From Sialis fuliginosa (lineage: Eukaryota > Arthropoda > Insecta > Megaloptera > Sialidae), in assembly GCA_961205875.1 (NCBI GenBank), contig OY540818.1, positions 11,816,761 through 11,880,760 on the forward strand: 64,000 nt of DNA, read 5' to 3'. Numbering within the stretch: the first letter of the stretch is position 1; every line of letters begins with the position of its first letter. The position numbers and the translations under genes were made by a program. Below, piece by piece: positions 39,501 to 50,200 of the stretch. The notes beneath the pieces were generated by a model. That model worked only from the letters and a program-made list of their open reading frames with translations. It was not told the origin of the DNA and ran no database searches.

Positions 39501-42500
39501 GTAACAATGATTTTACGACACTTTCATAAACTGGAATCTCTGACAATTCAATATCATTTATTTCGTTGTACAGAATATTTAGTTTATATTTATTGTTTTC
39601 ACTTTGTTTGATAATATTTTGTTGTAACAGATTAGCGATGATTTCTTCTGAATCTTTTTTATTGACATTGACTCTAGAAAAATCTTCTATCGAAAGAAAA
39701 TCAAAAGATGGTAACGTAATAGAATCCGTGTCGATATTGTTAAATGTAGCTTTATTATTCAACGAAAAAACTCCTCTTCGTTCAAGTATTTTATATTTTT
39801 CTTCGCTTACAAGAGCATCTATAGCAGTCTTCTGAATTATAATTCCTAAACTATTTTGTGTAGCAATTTGTTCGGGATACAAATAAATTTTGGTTTTATC
39901 AGTCTGATTTAAAGTTTGTGCCGTTACTTCATTTTTACTTATTTTTTCTTTCAGTGTATTCAATAAAGAAGGATCTATTTTTTTCATTTTGTCTTCATCA
40001 ATAGCTAAGTATATAACTTCGTCTAATAATATATTATTTTCTTTAAGTAATTCCCAGAAAGTTAGTCTGCTAGGTAATTTAATAAAATCTTTTATTTTAT
40101 CTTGTAGTTCAAGTTCACTTATAGTTTGATTTTTGAATTTCGAAAGAAAAGCGATTAAATCTTGCACTGGTATTGCATACTCCATACTGATTTTTCTCAG
40201 TACTTTCTCATTGGTGTCGGCATTTACTAGCGGACTTGATAAAACACCTTCCTTAATTAAATTAATATATAAATCATCAGCTATTTCTTCTCTAATATCT
40301 ACATCAAGAAAAGATTTAGGTGTGACAAACTGCCCTAAAACGTTTTGTATAGACTTTGTAAAAATCGTATATAAGTTACTTAGATTTTCTTTTTGTTTTT
40401 TATAAGCATCGGGCTGCATAATACCACCTCCGTTATATTGTTTAAGTATGTCAATAAAACTACCTGCGAGTATCGAAAAACTATTATGTTTGTCAAATAA
40501 TCTTGCAGCTGCTTCCAATTCTTTACATACATTTTTTATTAATGAAGCATCGGGATTATTTTCAAAGTCAATCTTTTTAGCTAGTGCATATGCTTTGTAA
40601 TAATGTGCCATTTCAGAAAAATACTCTTCATCTTCAATGGCTTTATCAAACAAACCAATTGCTTTATCGTAATTTCCAACGTCAACAAAATGTTTTGCTA
40701 GCTTTGTTGTATGGTAAGGACCGAAAATCCATGCAGACCAATTGTTGATCTGTTCTTTAACTGGTATGTCTAATTCAAAAATAAATTTTGTAAGCGATTC
40801 TTTAATTTTATGATCTAGTTTTTCATTTTTCTGTGTTTTAATGAGGGAAGTGTTTTGATCTAACCAAAAGGCCCATCTATCCAAACAACTATCCAGCACT
40901 ATTGTTCTGACATCAGATGGTGCTTCTTCATATTCTAAATAATTTTTCCATTTTAAATATTCCTTTGAAAATTCTTTGAAGCAATGTTCTTCGATTTTTA
41001 TTTGAGTTTCATAATACTCTTTGATTTCCGATAAACGACGTAATTCTTCAACATCTCTATCTTTTTTCAATTCCAATATTTTTGAGCTATCGTATCCTTT
41101 ATCACTTGGACCCATAACTATCAACTGACCAGAACCTTTGTCACCAGCTCTTGCAGCACGTCCAAAAGCTTGAAGTTCTATTCTAACATTATTTGGTAAA
41201 TATGCTAAGATAACATGTAAACCACCGTTTTTCTTTAGTTCACTTGATATTTTTATGTCAGTACCACGGCCAGCTAAATTGGTTGCCATTATAATATGTC
41301 CCGATTCCAATTTTCCTTTCGTAATATCAAGTTCTTCATAATCCCTAGTGTATTTATGAATATTACTTATGTTTTTCTTCTTAAAGTTTTCATATAATTT
41401 TTCCACGTCACTAACAGAATCACAAATAATCAGGACCGAACGATGATTTTCATTAGTCATTTTTAAAGATTCATTGTAAATACTGTTTTCCCAATCGTTG
41501 ATATTTGTACAAAATATGGGACTTTTTTCATCGAACTTTTTAGGCTTTGTTGTTGGAATGTTAATAAAATCTACGTCATGGATGTCTTTTAATAAATCCC
41601 TCTCTCTTTGTGAACCTAAAGTACCGGTTAAACCATACATGTTGGTGTATAATTTAAAATATGTGACGTTAGAAATGAATACTGCTTTTAAACTTTGTAG
41701 AGATATTTTGCAGCCATGTTTGAGCTGCAAAAATTGATGCAAAGCTTCATCCCACTGTGAGTTAGTTTGGTCTGTTCCTGTATCTTTGTCGATAATAATA
41801 ACTTTAGGGTAAATATCTGCACTGTGTTCACTTCTTTCAACATCGATAATATAATCATTACGTTCTTGCATGAACATAGCAGATTTGGCGCTTTCGATCC
41901 ATGTATCTAAATGTTCGATAATAAAAGGTCTTAAGAAATTCGGTACATATACTTGTCTTTCTCTTTCAATACATTGACTTATAAGGAAATGGATACGATC
42001 AATGTATTTATTAAACTCAGCTGAAAATAACTTTTCTATTTCATTGTGACTGATTTCATCTCTAGTAAGAATGTTATCTTTATCAATAATTTCAGAATCT
42101 GTTAGAATATTCCAAATTTTATTCACTTGTTGTTCACTGAGCTTTGTGTCGATTTCTTGAATATCATCAAGTGTTATTGTACCATATAGATCATTCAATA
42201 ATGCTTCCTTTATAATATTCGTATCTAAAGTATGTGCGAGATCATCGTCATTGCTAGCTGGTTTACTTATCCATTTCCAGATGAAAATGTATATAGACTC
42301 TAGTTTGTCCAGCCCTGCTATATCTCGAGATAAATATAGAACATTGTTACCTTTATCCAGTAACAAACTATCAACTTCATCAATAAATATATTTGCAAAA
42401 TTATGGTTATTTAAAATACTCTGTTTGTAAAAACGATCGAGTAAAAAGTCTCGCTGAAAACTAGGTAAATCTCCATAAACAACATCGTTATCTGAGTAAG

Positions 42501-45500
42501 CTATTTTTCTTTCTTCTATATCTTCACTACAATTATGTGATACTCGTACATCAAACAAATCATATACGTCTTTGCTGATTAAAGAGTCGCGTTTAGCCAA
42601 CACAGAAGAACTAGTAATAATATCTACCTTTTCTCCACACAATGTTTTGATGATCGCTGCTGCAACAATAATTAATGTTTTTCCTTCACCGGTTACCATT
42701 TGCAAAAGTGAACTGTGATTATTTTTCAGTAAAAATAATATCGATAAATGTTGTGTATCTCTGAAATGAAATCCCATTTTCAACTGAACTGCTCTATTGA
42801 TTACTGCGAGCATTTCATCATACAGATCTACAACATTATCTGATTTATTTTCTTTGAAATTTTTCTTGAAATGTTCTGTCCATTCTTTGATATCGTTATC
42901 GGTGAATTCACCTATAGATTTTCCTGTAGAAGATTTGTAATCTGGTGTTTTGATAGTCGTTACAGCTGATTCTAATGATGGTAGGAACTTAGAAACTTTT
43001 TCTGACGTATTTCCATTACTTTGAATTAATTTTACAAGTTGTGTTACGTTACGATCTTTATCATCAGAAGGTACATCAGATTTCATTAAATTAATCCATT
43101 CTTTGACCGTGTTTTTCTCAAGTAATTCCACTGTTTCATTACTTAGGTTCCACTCGTCATTATGAAAACGCAGTAAAATGTCATAATATCCATTTTCATC
43201 CAGTTTTTCTTTTTTCTGTAAAATATCAAAGAATTTTTCTACTAAAGTATTGCCGGTTGTATTTTCTAATGCCAAAATATAATAAGATGCTATTTCTAGC
43301 TTCTCTTCACTCCATGTTGTTAATGAGTTTAGTTGGAATTTCCAGTACTTATCTTTTAAAGCATACAACCATTCACTTATATCTAATTTATCAAGATCGT
43401 ATAGTTCTTTTGGAATATTACTTAGTAAATGTAATATAGCGTCAATGCTTTCAATAGAAACTTTATCAGAAATTGTTAACTCATCAAATTTAATATACAG
43501 TAATAGTAAAATATTTCTGTCCTTAATGTCTAACAAATTTTGACGCCATTTCGATTTTTCCAGTAACATTTTTCGCAAATAGTTTTCAAGTTTCAATAAA
43601 ATTACTTCACAAATCCACTGTTCTTGAGGATAAGCAGCTATGATCCAGCAATATATATTTAATTCGTTATTATCTTCCACAAATGATTTTAAAATCGAAT
43701 TTACTAAGTAATATAATTCATTATATGAAACATGTCGTCCTTCATTTTCGAAGCGTTTTAAAATGTAATACAAAATAGTGTTTTGTCCGATATATTGTGA
43801 CTTTGTCTTTGCTAGCGAATCTTCAAGGTTCTGTTTTTCTTCATTTTGTGAGAAATACTTCATGATTTCTTCTATGTATTCATTTTCGTTTAAACGTTTT
43901 TTATCGAGATCAGCTTGGTATTTAATTGTATTAAATTTATTAGACAAGTAAGTTTCATTGTTGACATAGTCGTCGTATTCTTGATTTGTTTGAAATGATT
44001 CGACATCGGTGAAGATAGTCGCCAATAATTTATCTCTCTTCACATGTTCCTTTTCTAGTTCTATAAATCCTTTATCGATTGTTAATTCGACGAACTTATT
44101 GTTGGTTAACAAAAGATGTAATTTTTTCAACTTTGAAGGATTGTGGTTATCTAATAAAGAATAATCATCTGTTTCATTCTTTATATAAACTTTAATATTT
44201 ATTCCGTAAACGTACGATAAAAGCTCCCTGCAACTTTCTGATAAGGTACCTTTAGTTAGAATGTATTCATTATATTCATTTATTACCTTATCATCTCGAC
44301 AACATTTTTCCCAATTGTATTGGTTTGCAAGTTCATTATAAAAACCAGTATGCGCTATTTTCAACCCCATTTTGCCTTCAATTTGGTCTCTTAACTGTTT
44401 TGCTGATTGTTTATCATGGAAACTTTTAATCCATAAATCCATCAGCTGAGAATTCGTTGGAAAAGACAATTGTTTTTTCAATGCCTCAAAATATGATGTA
44501 AGTAACGCTGTTCTTTTTCTAATAAATAGCTGGTATTCCTGGTAATGCTTTTGTATTACTGGTTTTACTTTTTCAGATTTTCCTACACCTAATACGAACG
44601 TTTTAATAGCAGCCATTAATGCATCAGTAAAAAAATGCATTTTTATTGCAATTGAATATAATTCGTTAATTTTTTTTCGTTGTTCTATTCCATTTTCAAG
44701 AAAATATGGTTCTAATCTTCCTAATATTTGATGAGAAAAATCTTTAAATTTCTGATTAGCTTCTATAAGGTATCTTGATTCATTATCAAAATATATATCT
44801 TCTGTATTTTCAAGGTAGTTTGGCAATTTTTCAGTAATCATTTTCAGTGTATTGAGTAATGTTTTTTCATTTAGTAAGATTTTTACAAATCCTTCTTTTA
44901 AATCTTTATTATTTAACTCTTCGTATATTGTGTAGAGCTGATTTAAGTCATTGTTTGAAAGTTCTACCTGTGCAAATACTTTCCAGTTTTCCATTGAAGC
45001 CGGATTATTTTTCAATATTTCAACTAATTCAGTGACATGTTCTTGCGAGGTTTCCTTTGGTACATCAATATCACCAATTGTTATCTCTTTATGACGTATA
45101 TTTTTACTTTTATTGATAAAATTAGTTTGAAATTTGATTACTACTTCTATATTCTGTTTTTCTTGTTGATATTTCTTATCGAGTGATGCCTGAAGTGCGA
45201 TTTGTCTTGTCTTTAATAAGTCAGTTTTACTCTGCAAAATAAAACTAAATCTATGTGAGTACGTAGACATGACACTTTGTTTAGTTAATGTTTTCTTTCT
45301 ATCAGCCTGTGCTAGAGTTTGTCTAGTTAAAGTATGTCTTTTAGTAGTTCTCTCTTTGAATTGGACAATGTTATTATCTACAGAACCTTGAGATTTAATA
45401 ATCGCATACTTTCCCATGTAAGATGACCACGCGCGTCCAGAACTTGAGGTAGAGTAATCTAAAGCGAGTTTGCTCTTTCCATCTTCACCATATTTTATAG

Positions 45501-47271
45501 GTTTCGACCACCACATATCATCAACATATCCAACATCCCAACCATTTTTTCCATGATAACCATAAGAACCGCCTTTCCCGTCTTCTCCATTTTTACCCGG
45601 TTTAGAAGTAGAAAATGTTTTGGTATTAAAAATGACATCACCTGCATAACCTCCTTGTCCACCCAATCCTCCTTCACCTCCACGTGCACCTGGCTTTCCA
45701 TCAGATCCTTTAGCAAGACAGTAAGCACCCCGGTAGAAATCTCCAGTACAAAACGAATATGTAATTTCTTGGTCTTCTTTAGTTGTGTAAACAATAAAAA
45801 CACTATCGAAATGTCTCGAATTTATTTCATATTTTTTAACAGTTTTGTCGACAGTTTTCTTTGTTTTTTCATTATTCTGATAACTTGAACCTCCACCTGT
45901 TTTAGCTGCTGGTGGATAGTTGCTATTAAAATATTCTACACTTAATCCTTTACCATCGCTACCTCCGCCACCGTTCCCGCCATCTTGGCCATTACTTCCG
46001 TTTCCACCTTCAGAGACGACAAATAGATTATCTGCTTGATCATAATTGTCTGCTAATATCAAAACATTGCCACCACTTTCTCCAGCTTCACCATCTTTTC
46101 CTGGTTTACCTTCTTGTCCTTTTTCACCATTAGCTGCTTTTGGTAAAGATTGTTGATTGCTACATTTTCCCGATACATTCCATGTGATGTGTTTTGTTAC
46201 TTTTAGATTCATTGTATAAACAACAACATTCATTCCATGCCATATTTCATTTTTCATTTCTTCGTCGACGTAAATAACGTCTGCAACGAAATGTACTTCT
46301 TCTATTTTAGAATTGTTAGATATTTTCATTTCAACTTCATGCATAATTTCACTCATAGTTATAATTTTTCCAGTAACTTGAATCACTAGTCGATTATCAA
46401 CAGTGTTCTCTTCTACTTTCACTGGTTGTGTGTATGGACATATAGCTTGTTTAAATGTATCAATCATTAAAAGATTATCAGCGTCTTTTAATTGTTCAGC
46501 AATATGTTTCAAGGCGTTGACTAGATCACTTTCTTGCTCTTGGAGATTTAAAACATTTTCTAAAACTTTCTGAAATGTCACTTCATCATTACAGAATTCT
46601 TTTAATTGTAGATCTTTAACGACTGGTGTAAGATGTTGAAAGGTGTTAAGAAATTCGGTAATTTTTTCAACGAATGACATTTCTTGACTAGCTGTTTCGC
46701 TGAGATTAGAAATTTGTTCAAAACAAACTCTCATGTATTGATTAATGAACTGAATTTCAACATGATTATTTATCATATTTTTATGTTTAATTATGAGTTC
46801 GTAAAATTTTTCCTGCAGTTGTGTAGGGATTTCATTCAAATTAGTTGTAGCATTAAGAGATTTAATAATTTCCTGTATCGTCTTAAGATCTTTCTCTTCT
46901 ATAAATTTTTTCAGCATGTTGATAGTTTCTTGCATATAAGATTCCAAACAATACGTGATATACTTTCGTTGAATGTAAGCTCTATCAATATCATTGAGAT
47001 TGGTTGAGTATTTTTCTTCAATGATAGTCTCAACTTCTTGAAGAGTTTTATAACTTTCCACATTCTCTTTAACAATGTTTCTAATTTCAACACTAGCTTC
47101 TGGTAAAACATCTTCTTCTTCTTCTTCTAACACGACGTAGTTTGACAAATATTGAGCAACGAGGTCATATTCTTCATCGGAAGCATTTACAAGCAAATTG
47201 TGTTTCTTCAGCATTGTTACGATTTGTTCTTTTATATATTGAATGTACTCATCTTGACTTTGATCGTCTTT
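36505..47271 (-). CDS. Exon 3 of the SecA-like gene, holding nearly the whole protein
   Basis: This single exon has 3588 sense codons and a TAA stop at 36505-36507. The open frame runs back past 47271 to 47310 without any ATG and then meets an in-frame TAA. The first ATG inside it lies about 20 codons in. The exon therefore needs a start from elsewhere. A TTGCAG acceptor at 47277-47272 places its first codon (AAA) exactly in phase with the upstream 25-codon exon. Base composition matches the AT-rich surroundings, so the gene has adapted to host composition. The lack of introns across 10.7 kb fits a bacterial origin. The motor spans roughly residues 1500-2100 of the spliced protein. The SecA C-terminal zinc-binding SEC-C motif was not seen. 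Confidence 0.9.
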   Translation of the reverse strand, partial: KDDQSQDEYIQYIKEQIVTMLKKHNLLVNASDEEYDLVAQYLSNYVVLEEEEEDVLPEASVEIRNIVKENVESYKTLQEVETIIEEKYSTNLNDIDRAYIQRKYITYCLESYMQETINMLKKFIEEKDLKTIQEIIKSLNATTNLNEIPTQLQEKFYELIIKHKNMINNHVEIQFINQYMRVCFEQISNLSETASQEMSFVEKITEFLNTFQHLTPVVKDLQLKEFCNDEVTFQKVLENVLNLQEQESDLVNALKHIAEQLKDADNLLMIDTFKQAICPYTQPVKVEENTVDNRLVIQVTGKIITMSEIMHEVEMKISNNSKIEEVHFVADVIYVDEEMKNEIWHGMNVVVYTMNLKVTKHITWNVSGKCSNQQSLPKAANGEKGQEGKPGKDGEAGESGGNVLILADNYDQADNLFVVSEGGNGSNGQDGGNGGGGSDGKGLSVEYFNSNYPPAAKTGGGSSYQNNEKTKKTVDKTVKKYEINSRHFDSVFIVYTTKEDQEITYSFCTGDFYRGAYCLAKGSDGKPGARGGEGGLGGQGGYAGDVIFNTKTFSTSKPGKNGEDGKGGSYGYHGKNGWDVGYVDDMWWSKPIKYGEDGKSKLALDYSTSSSGRAWSSYMGKYAIIKSQGSVDNNIVQFKERTTKRHTLTRQTLAQADRKKTLTKQSVMSTYSHRFSFILQSKTDLLKTRQIALQASLDKKYQQEKQNIEVVIKFQTNFINKSKNIRHKEITIGDIDVPKETSQEHVTELVEILKNNPASMENWKVFAQVELSNNDLNQLYTIYEELNNKDLKEGFVKILLNEKTLLNTLKMITEKLPNYLENTEDIYFDNESRYLIEANQKFKDFSHQILGRLEPYFLENGIEQRKKINELYSIAIKMHFFTDALMAAIKTFVLGVGKSEKVKPVIQKHYQEYQLFIRKRTALLTSYFEALKKQLSFPTNSQLMDLWIKSFHDKQSAKQLRDQIEGKMGLKIAHTGFYNELANQYNWEKCCRDDKVINEYNEYILTKGTLSESCRELLSYVYGINIKVYIKNETDDYSLLDNHNPSKLKKLHLLLTNNKFVELTIDKGFIELEKEHVKRDKLLATIFTDVESFQTNQEYDDYVNNETYLSNKFNTIKYQADLDKKRLNENEYIEEIMKYFSQNEEKQNLEDSLAKTKSQYIGQNTILYYILKRFENEGRHVSYNELYYLVNSILKSFVEDNNELNIYCWIIAAYPQEQWICEVILLKLENYLRKMLLEKSKWRQNLLDIKDRNILLLLYIKFDELTISDKVSIESIDAILHLLSNIPKELYDLDKLDISEWLYALKDKYWKFQLNSLTTWSEEKLEIASYYILALENTTGNTLVEKFFDILQKKEKLDENGYYDILLRFHNDEWNLSNETVELLEKNTVKEWINLMKSDVPSDDKDRNVTQLVKLIQSNGNTSEKVSKFLPSLESAVTTIKTPDYKSSTGKSIGEFTDNDIKEWTEHFKKNFKENKSDNVVDLYDEMLAVINRAVQLKMGFHFRDTQHLSILFLLKNNHSSLLQMVTGEGKTLIIVAAAIIKTLCGEKVDIITSSSVLAKRDSLISKDVYDLFDVRVSHNCSEDIEERKIAYSDNDVVYGDLPSFQRDFLLDRFYKQSILNNHNFANIFIDEVDSLLLDKGNNVLYLSRDIAGLDKLESIYIFIWKWISKPASNDDDLAHTLDTNIIKEALLNDLYGTITLDDIQEIDTKLSEQQVNKIWNILTDSEIIDKDNILTRDEISHNEIEKLFSAEFNKYIDRIHFLISQCIERERQVYVPNFLRPFIIEHLDTWIESAKSAMFMQERNDYIIDVERSEHSADIYPKVIIIDKDTGTDQTNSQWDEALHQFLQLKHGCKISLQSLKAVFISNVTYFKLYTNMYGLTGTLGSQRERDLLKDIHDVDFINIPTTKPKKFDEKSPIFCTNINDWENSIYNESLKMTNENHRSVLIICDSVSDVEKLYENFKKKNISNIHKYTRDYEELDITKGKLESGHIIMATNLAGRGTDIKISSELKKNGGLHVILAYLPNNVRIELQAFGRAARAGDKGSGQLIVMGPSDKGYDSSKILELKKDRDVEELRRLSEIKEYYETQIKIEEHCFKEFSKEYLKWKNYLEYEEAPSDVRTIVLDSCLDRWAFWLDQNTSLIKTQKNEKLDHKIKESLTKFIFELDIPVKEQINNWSAWIFGPYHTTKLAKHFVDVGNYDKAIGLFDKAIEDEEYFSEMAHYYKAYALAKKIDFENNPDASLIKNVCKELEAAARLFDKHNSFSILAGSFIDILKQYNGGGIMQPDAYKKQKENLSNLYTIFTKSIQNVLGQFVTPKSFLDVDIREEIADDLYINLIKEGVLSSPLVNADTNEKVLRKISMEYAIPVQDLIAFLSKFKNQTISELELQDKIKDFIKLPSRLTFWELLKENNILLDEVIYLAIDEDKMKKIDPSLLNTLKEKISKNEVTAQTLNQTDKTKIYLYPEQIATQNSLGIIIQKTAIDALVSEEKYKILERRGVFSLNNKATFNNIDTDSITLPSFDFLSIEDFSRVNVNKKDSEEIIANLLQQNIIKQSENNKYKLNILYNEINDIELSEIPVYESVVKSLLHVCFSYRIALEKIKEQMKDAKPSISLNLMPDLYQKLIFDLIDQNVIIPTKVQIEDATDALNKIYAKVVTSNDVLNILNDSCLFPVKLTNDFINHLIEKKWLYISPMNLEVYLNIDVEEWNALDSSYKHIEDTARLILNNRFSLTKNDVVDKLANKIKKLGSLLKTLETPSFVLKSMTTYFDERSFGNIEEVSLLTLNALDNVITVEEKRWTLKMILNTVAVVLIGIAEIVIGAVIEIYSVGLMTHVGGAFIGEGFSDLLYAAGAFKSGYFDWNDYGLYKAKSIAASALTAGVGGWFSKGVTVSRYGYKIAGAGLSLTEKEVAKQAGKELIKTAGLKAIGKKVARRITKKTAEGITTALSSTGADIIIENYVQSFCDNVGRQLLSVVEKTIDEHKINQVLDEAYQVLGEDQAQELIDEMTRKYIIDNKKMEDMGTLFFNLSSGIVNGVKEAAKKVKKTGGKIKAPIETLEKVLTWAQRAEHIRKVVFFIAEFLDTLDERIMEKIKNVENKKTYEKNEENDSKKYMFKRKTIESWKKLFSERIGQSISTEVVRPIMRECTTYLVSSVGKHIQNKYRNLKDQRYVSEFGKLKQNYHEKLQDIKKRKEEGTHVENHVRSEYQINLLKLLSKTKNPALFASIARENVPMDMTCVYACAFVLRDIMNNGSKDKLEVTIVVHGDDGINKKFSTAPDATKEVVVLNIRLKNNCFTLHDVVEKNEDGKPRTNKNSSMYEALPNEIRKRMSAKEFRMKVAEVIDTNEQVQYIIKKGWHQLPLTAGLWGGGSDGNFDRRRQVVPKSITEEYPLKTEIERHRKYEQPNWKFNNQTDMDLRVDRPNVDIIKQHSDGCSLAVTKINEEMGRKYPVNIVHIKEFVATLFDSVLTTTPGRERPENFPVELQRKIPVKSENQVYDYTIKLQSNNPKIPIDKSGPFGPYVGFDVQGLKNAPWKGMSGHVLLNENRKLPDRYQSKKVDDYFGEIVIAPEIWTDQNHREPQDVIERFE

Positions 47272-50200
47272 CTGCAATGTATTTGTACACAAATTTGAAG
47301 AAATGCGACATTATTTTTAACATAATATAAAATATTTTTATAATAAACATATGCCTACACATATAAATTATATCCAACAAAATACACATAACTAAATGCT
47401 GAGTATATGAAATAAAAATGAAAACCCTGTCTAAATTATATAAAATAAGTACCTATCATCGAATGAAGACTAAATTATATACACTTTCCAAGAAAATGTC
47501 AAAATAATTGATTAATTCGAAATTAGACATTATTTATGTAGATATGTACCTATATTAAAATAAGATAGAGATTTTGAATTTATATAAAATATTGAATCTA
47601 TAAATATTCCACATTATATATTATTCATTTTGTATTTTAAATTAACGTAGCTCATAATAAATATCCTACAAAATAATTTTCAATTTCGATTTAATCATAG
47701 TTAAGTACAAATAGATTTGAAAAAAAAACTCACCTTAGCTTCAATCTCCAGTTTACTCCAAAAATCTTCCAGTTCTTTTTCAGAAAAATCAGCACCAGCT
47801 ATCGGCATCTGAAATGTTTAATTTCAAAATTATATACAATATTCATTTTTATTTTATATACATTTTAATTTTTGTAATTAAAATGTATTATTAACATATT
47901 GAACACATACTCACATACATATTAGGTATGAAAGTAGGTACATTTAATAACTTTAAATTAGGTAAATGGAATTTGTTAATATAATAGTATATTCCACTAA
48001 TAGTTTGTATATATTTGTAGTAACGAAACAAAAAACAGATCAATTTTATTTAAGCCTAGATGAGCGGTTCTAAAAATCTTTTCGTAAGATCCGGAGCACT
48101 AACCATATTGATATTTTACGATCCTCCCCCGCAATTTTAACAAGGCATTAAATGAAATAAATGTATTTTATTGATACGTATACGTATTCAAGCGAAGTTA
48201 CCCCATTAAAAATCGCGTAATTTATCTAGATGTGTGATTTAAACATTCTAAAAATAAGCAGTGTATACCCAGAAACCAAGATTTATATTAAGATCACCGC
48301 GAAAGTCTAAAAGCTTGTATAAGCAAAGCAACAACAAAAAACATGCAGAATTCCTAAAATTTTCGTGGAAAACGCTGGCTTTGATAATTAACTTAATAAC
48401 TTGAGTATAAATTTCGTCCTGGCTGTAATTCGTTTATTAAATTATAGGAAAAATATATTTATTACAATTGTTTATAATGTAAGTGTAATAATAATTTAAC
48501 TAAAGAATTTTTGAAATTTAATTTTGTGCTATTTATTTATAAAAGATTTATTGAAAGTCAAAAACAATCCACTAATTATTAATTAATTTCAATAAAAATA
48601 CTACATAGTATTATTTAAAACATTGCAAATTATAAAAGTGTAAGAAATGAATAATTTCTTCAAACAGATTCCAAACTAATAAAAAATATTAATTAAAAAA
48701 CTTTACTTATTGTTAATTTAGTTGTAGCATTTTATAATACGAATGTACATACATATCTAAATGAAAACAATTTTTCGTTTGCTTGAAAAAATTAATAAAT
48801 AAATAATTTGTATAGGTATAGAAATATATAACATTTTTGTTCGAATATAATAAAAAATATTTTTCTTATTATTAGCTGTTTAAAAGTCGAAACAAAAATA
48901 TTAACTGAACAAACAATCGAGTAATTAGTTGTTTTCATCAAACAAATTTAAATTCAAAGCACTGCTTCTGCGTAAGCATTGCGACAAATTCATAGGTTCA
49001 TTTTTGTTGTAAATTTGGCACTCTATCCTAAACCGTCAGATAATAATTTTGGTTATCGAGTTTGGCAATATGTAAATATATCAACATTAGTTTTTTTTAA
49101 ATAATTAATTAATTACAGAAAATAGCGTGTCATACAAGTCTTGAGGCTTCCGCGGTGATCTTGATATGGATCTTGGCTTCTGGGTGTAAGCCGCGTCGAT
49201 TTTATCGTATTATCGGCCAACGTTTCGTCATAAATTGCAGTAGGCATCTTCAGGGCTCTTCTACAAGTGCGAATGTTTGCCTCTGTTTCACTTTTAGAAG
49301 AGCTCTGAAGATGTCCACTGCAAGGTATGATGAAACACTGACAGATAACACGACCAAATCGACGCGTGTCATATCTTAAGAATGTAATTAGTACAATGGC
49401 GAAGCGTCCATGGAAGCAAGGGAAGCACTGATTCCCTTGCTTTATGGGTAAATTAATACAAATCTGTGTTTTCAGTTAATAAATAATAATAAAAATAATC
49501 TTTATGCGCAACTCAAGCATTTTAACCAAAAATCAAAAATAGCATTTAATATCAATTTACACGCTCAATTATAAAACTTTAATACTTCTATGTCTTATTT
49601 TCTTTTATTTTAGTCGATATTTGTATGACGAGTTGAAGTTCACTGCAGGAAATTTTACTAAAAAAATTTGATTTTATATTTCGTTGAAAGTATGTTTATT
49701 GTATAGAAAATGTCGTGAAAAGTCTAAATTTTCAAACCACTGGTTTGTATCTCAAACCACAGGTTTGTATCTCAAACCATTCTTGAGATATAGCTTCTCA
49801 AAGTTTCAGTTTTTTCAAAAATTTGAAGAAAAATGGCTCTAACTTTTGAACGGATGGTTGTAATTGATTTTAGTTGACGGATTAAGAATCAGCGTGTCAA
49901 AATCTATATAATGACATGTATAATACTTTAAAGTTAAAAAAAAAAAATTTCGCGAAAAATCGAAAAAATTCAAAGGGGTATACCTTAAAAAAATGTCGAT
50001 TTTTGACGAAATTTTTTTTTTCGGATTTTAATGTATTATACATGTCATTATATAGATTTTGACACGCTGATTTCAAATCCGTCAATTAAAATCAAATCCG
50101 ACCACCCGTTCAAAAGTTATGGCCTTTTTTCTTCAAAAATTTGAAAAAACTAAAACTTTGAGAGGCTATATCTCGAGAACGGTTCGTGATACAGACCTGC

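Noticed and set aside
37331-46990. Plus-strand and shifted minus-strand frames inside the large exon
   Set aside because: They are shadows of the SecA-like coding sequence.
47142-47292. TTG at 47292 as start of the large SecA-like frame
   Set aside because: There is no ATG there, an acceptor follows at once, and two upstream exons supply a proper ATG in phase.
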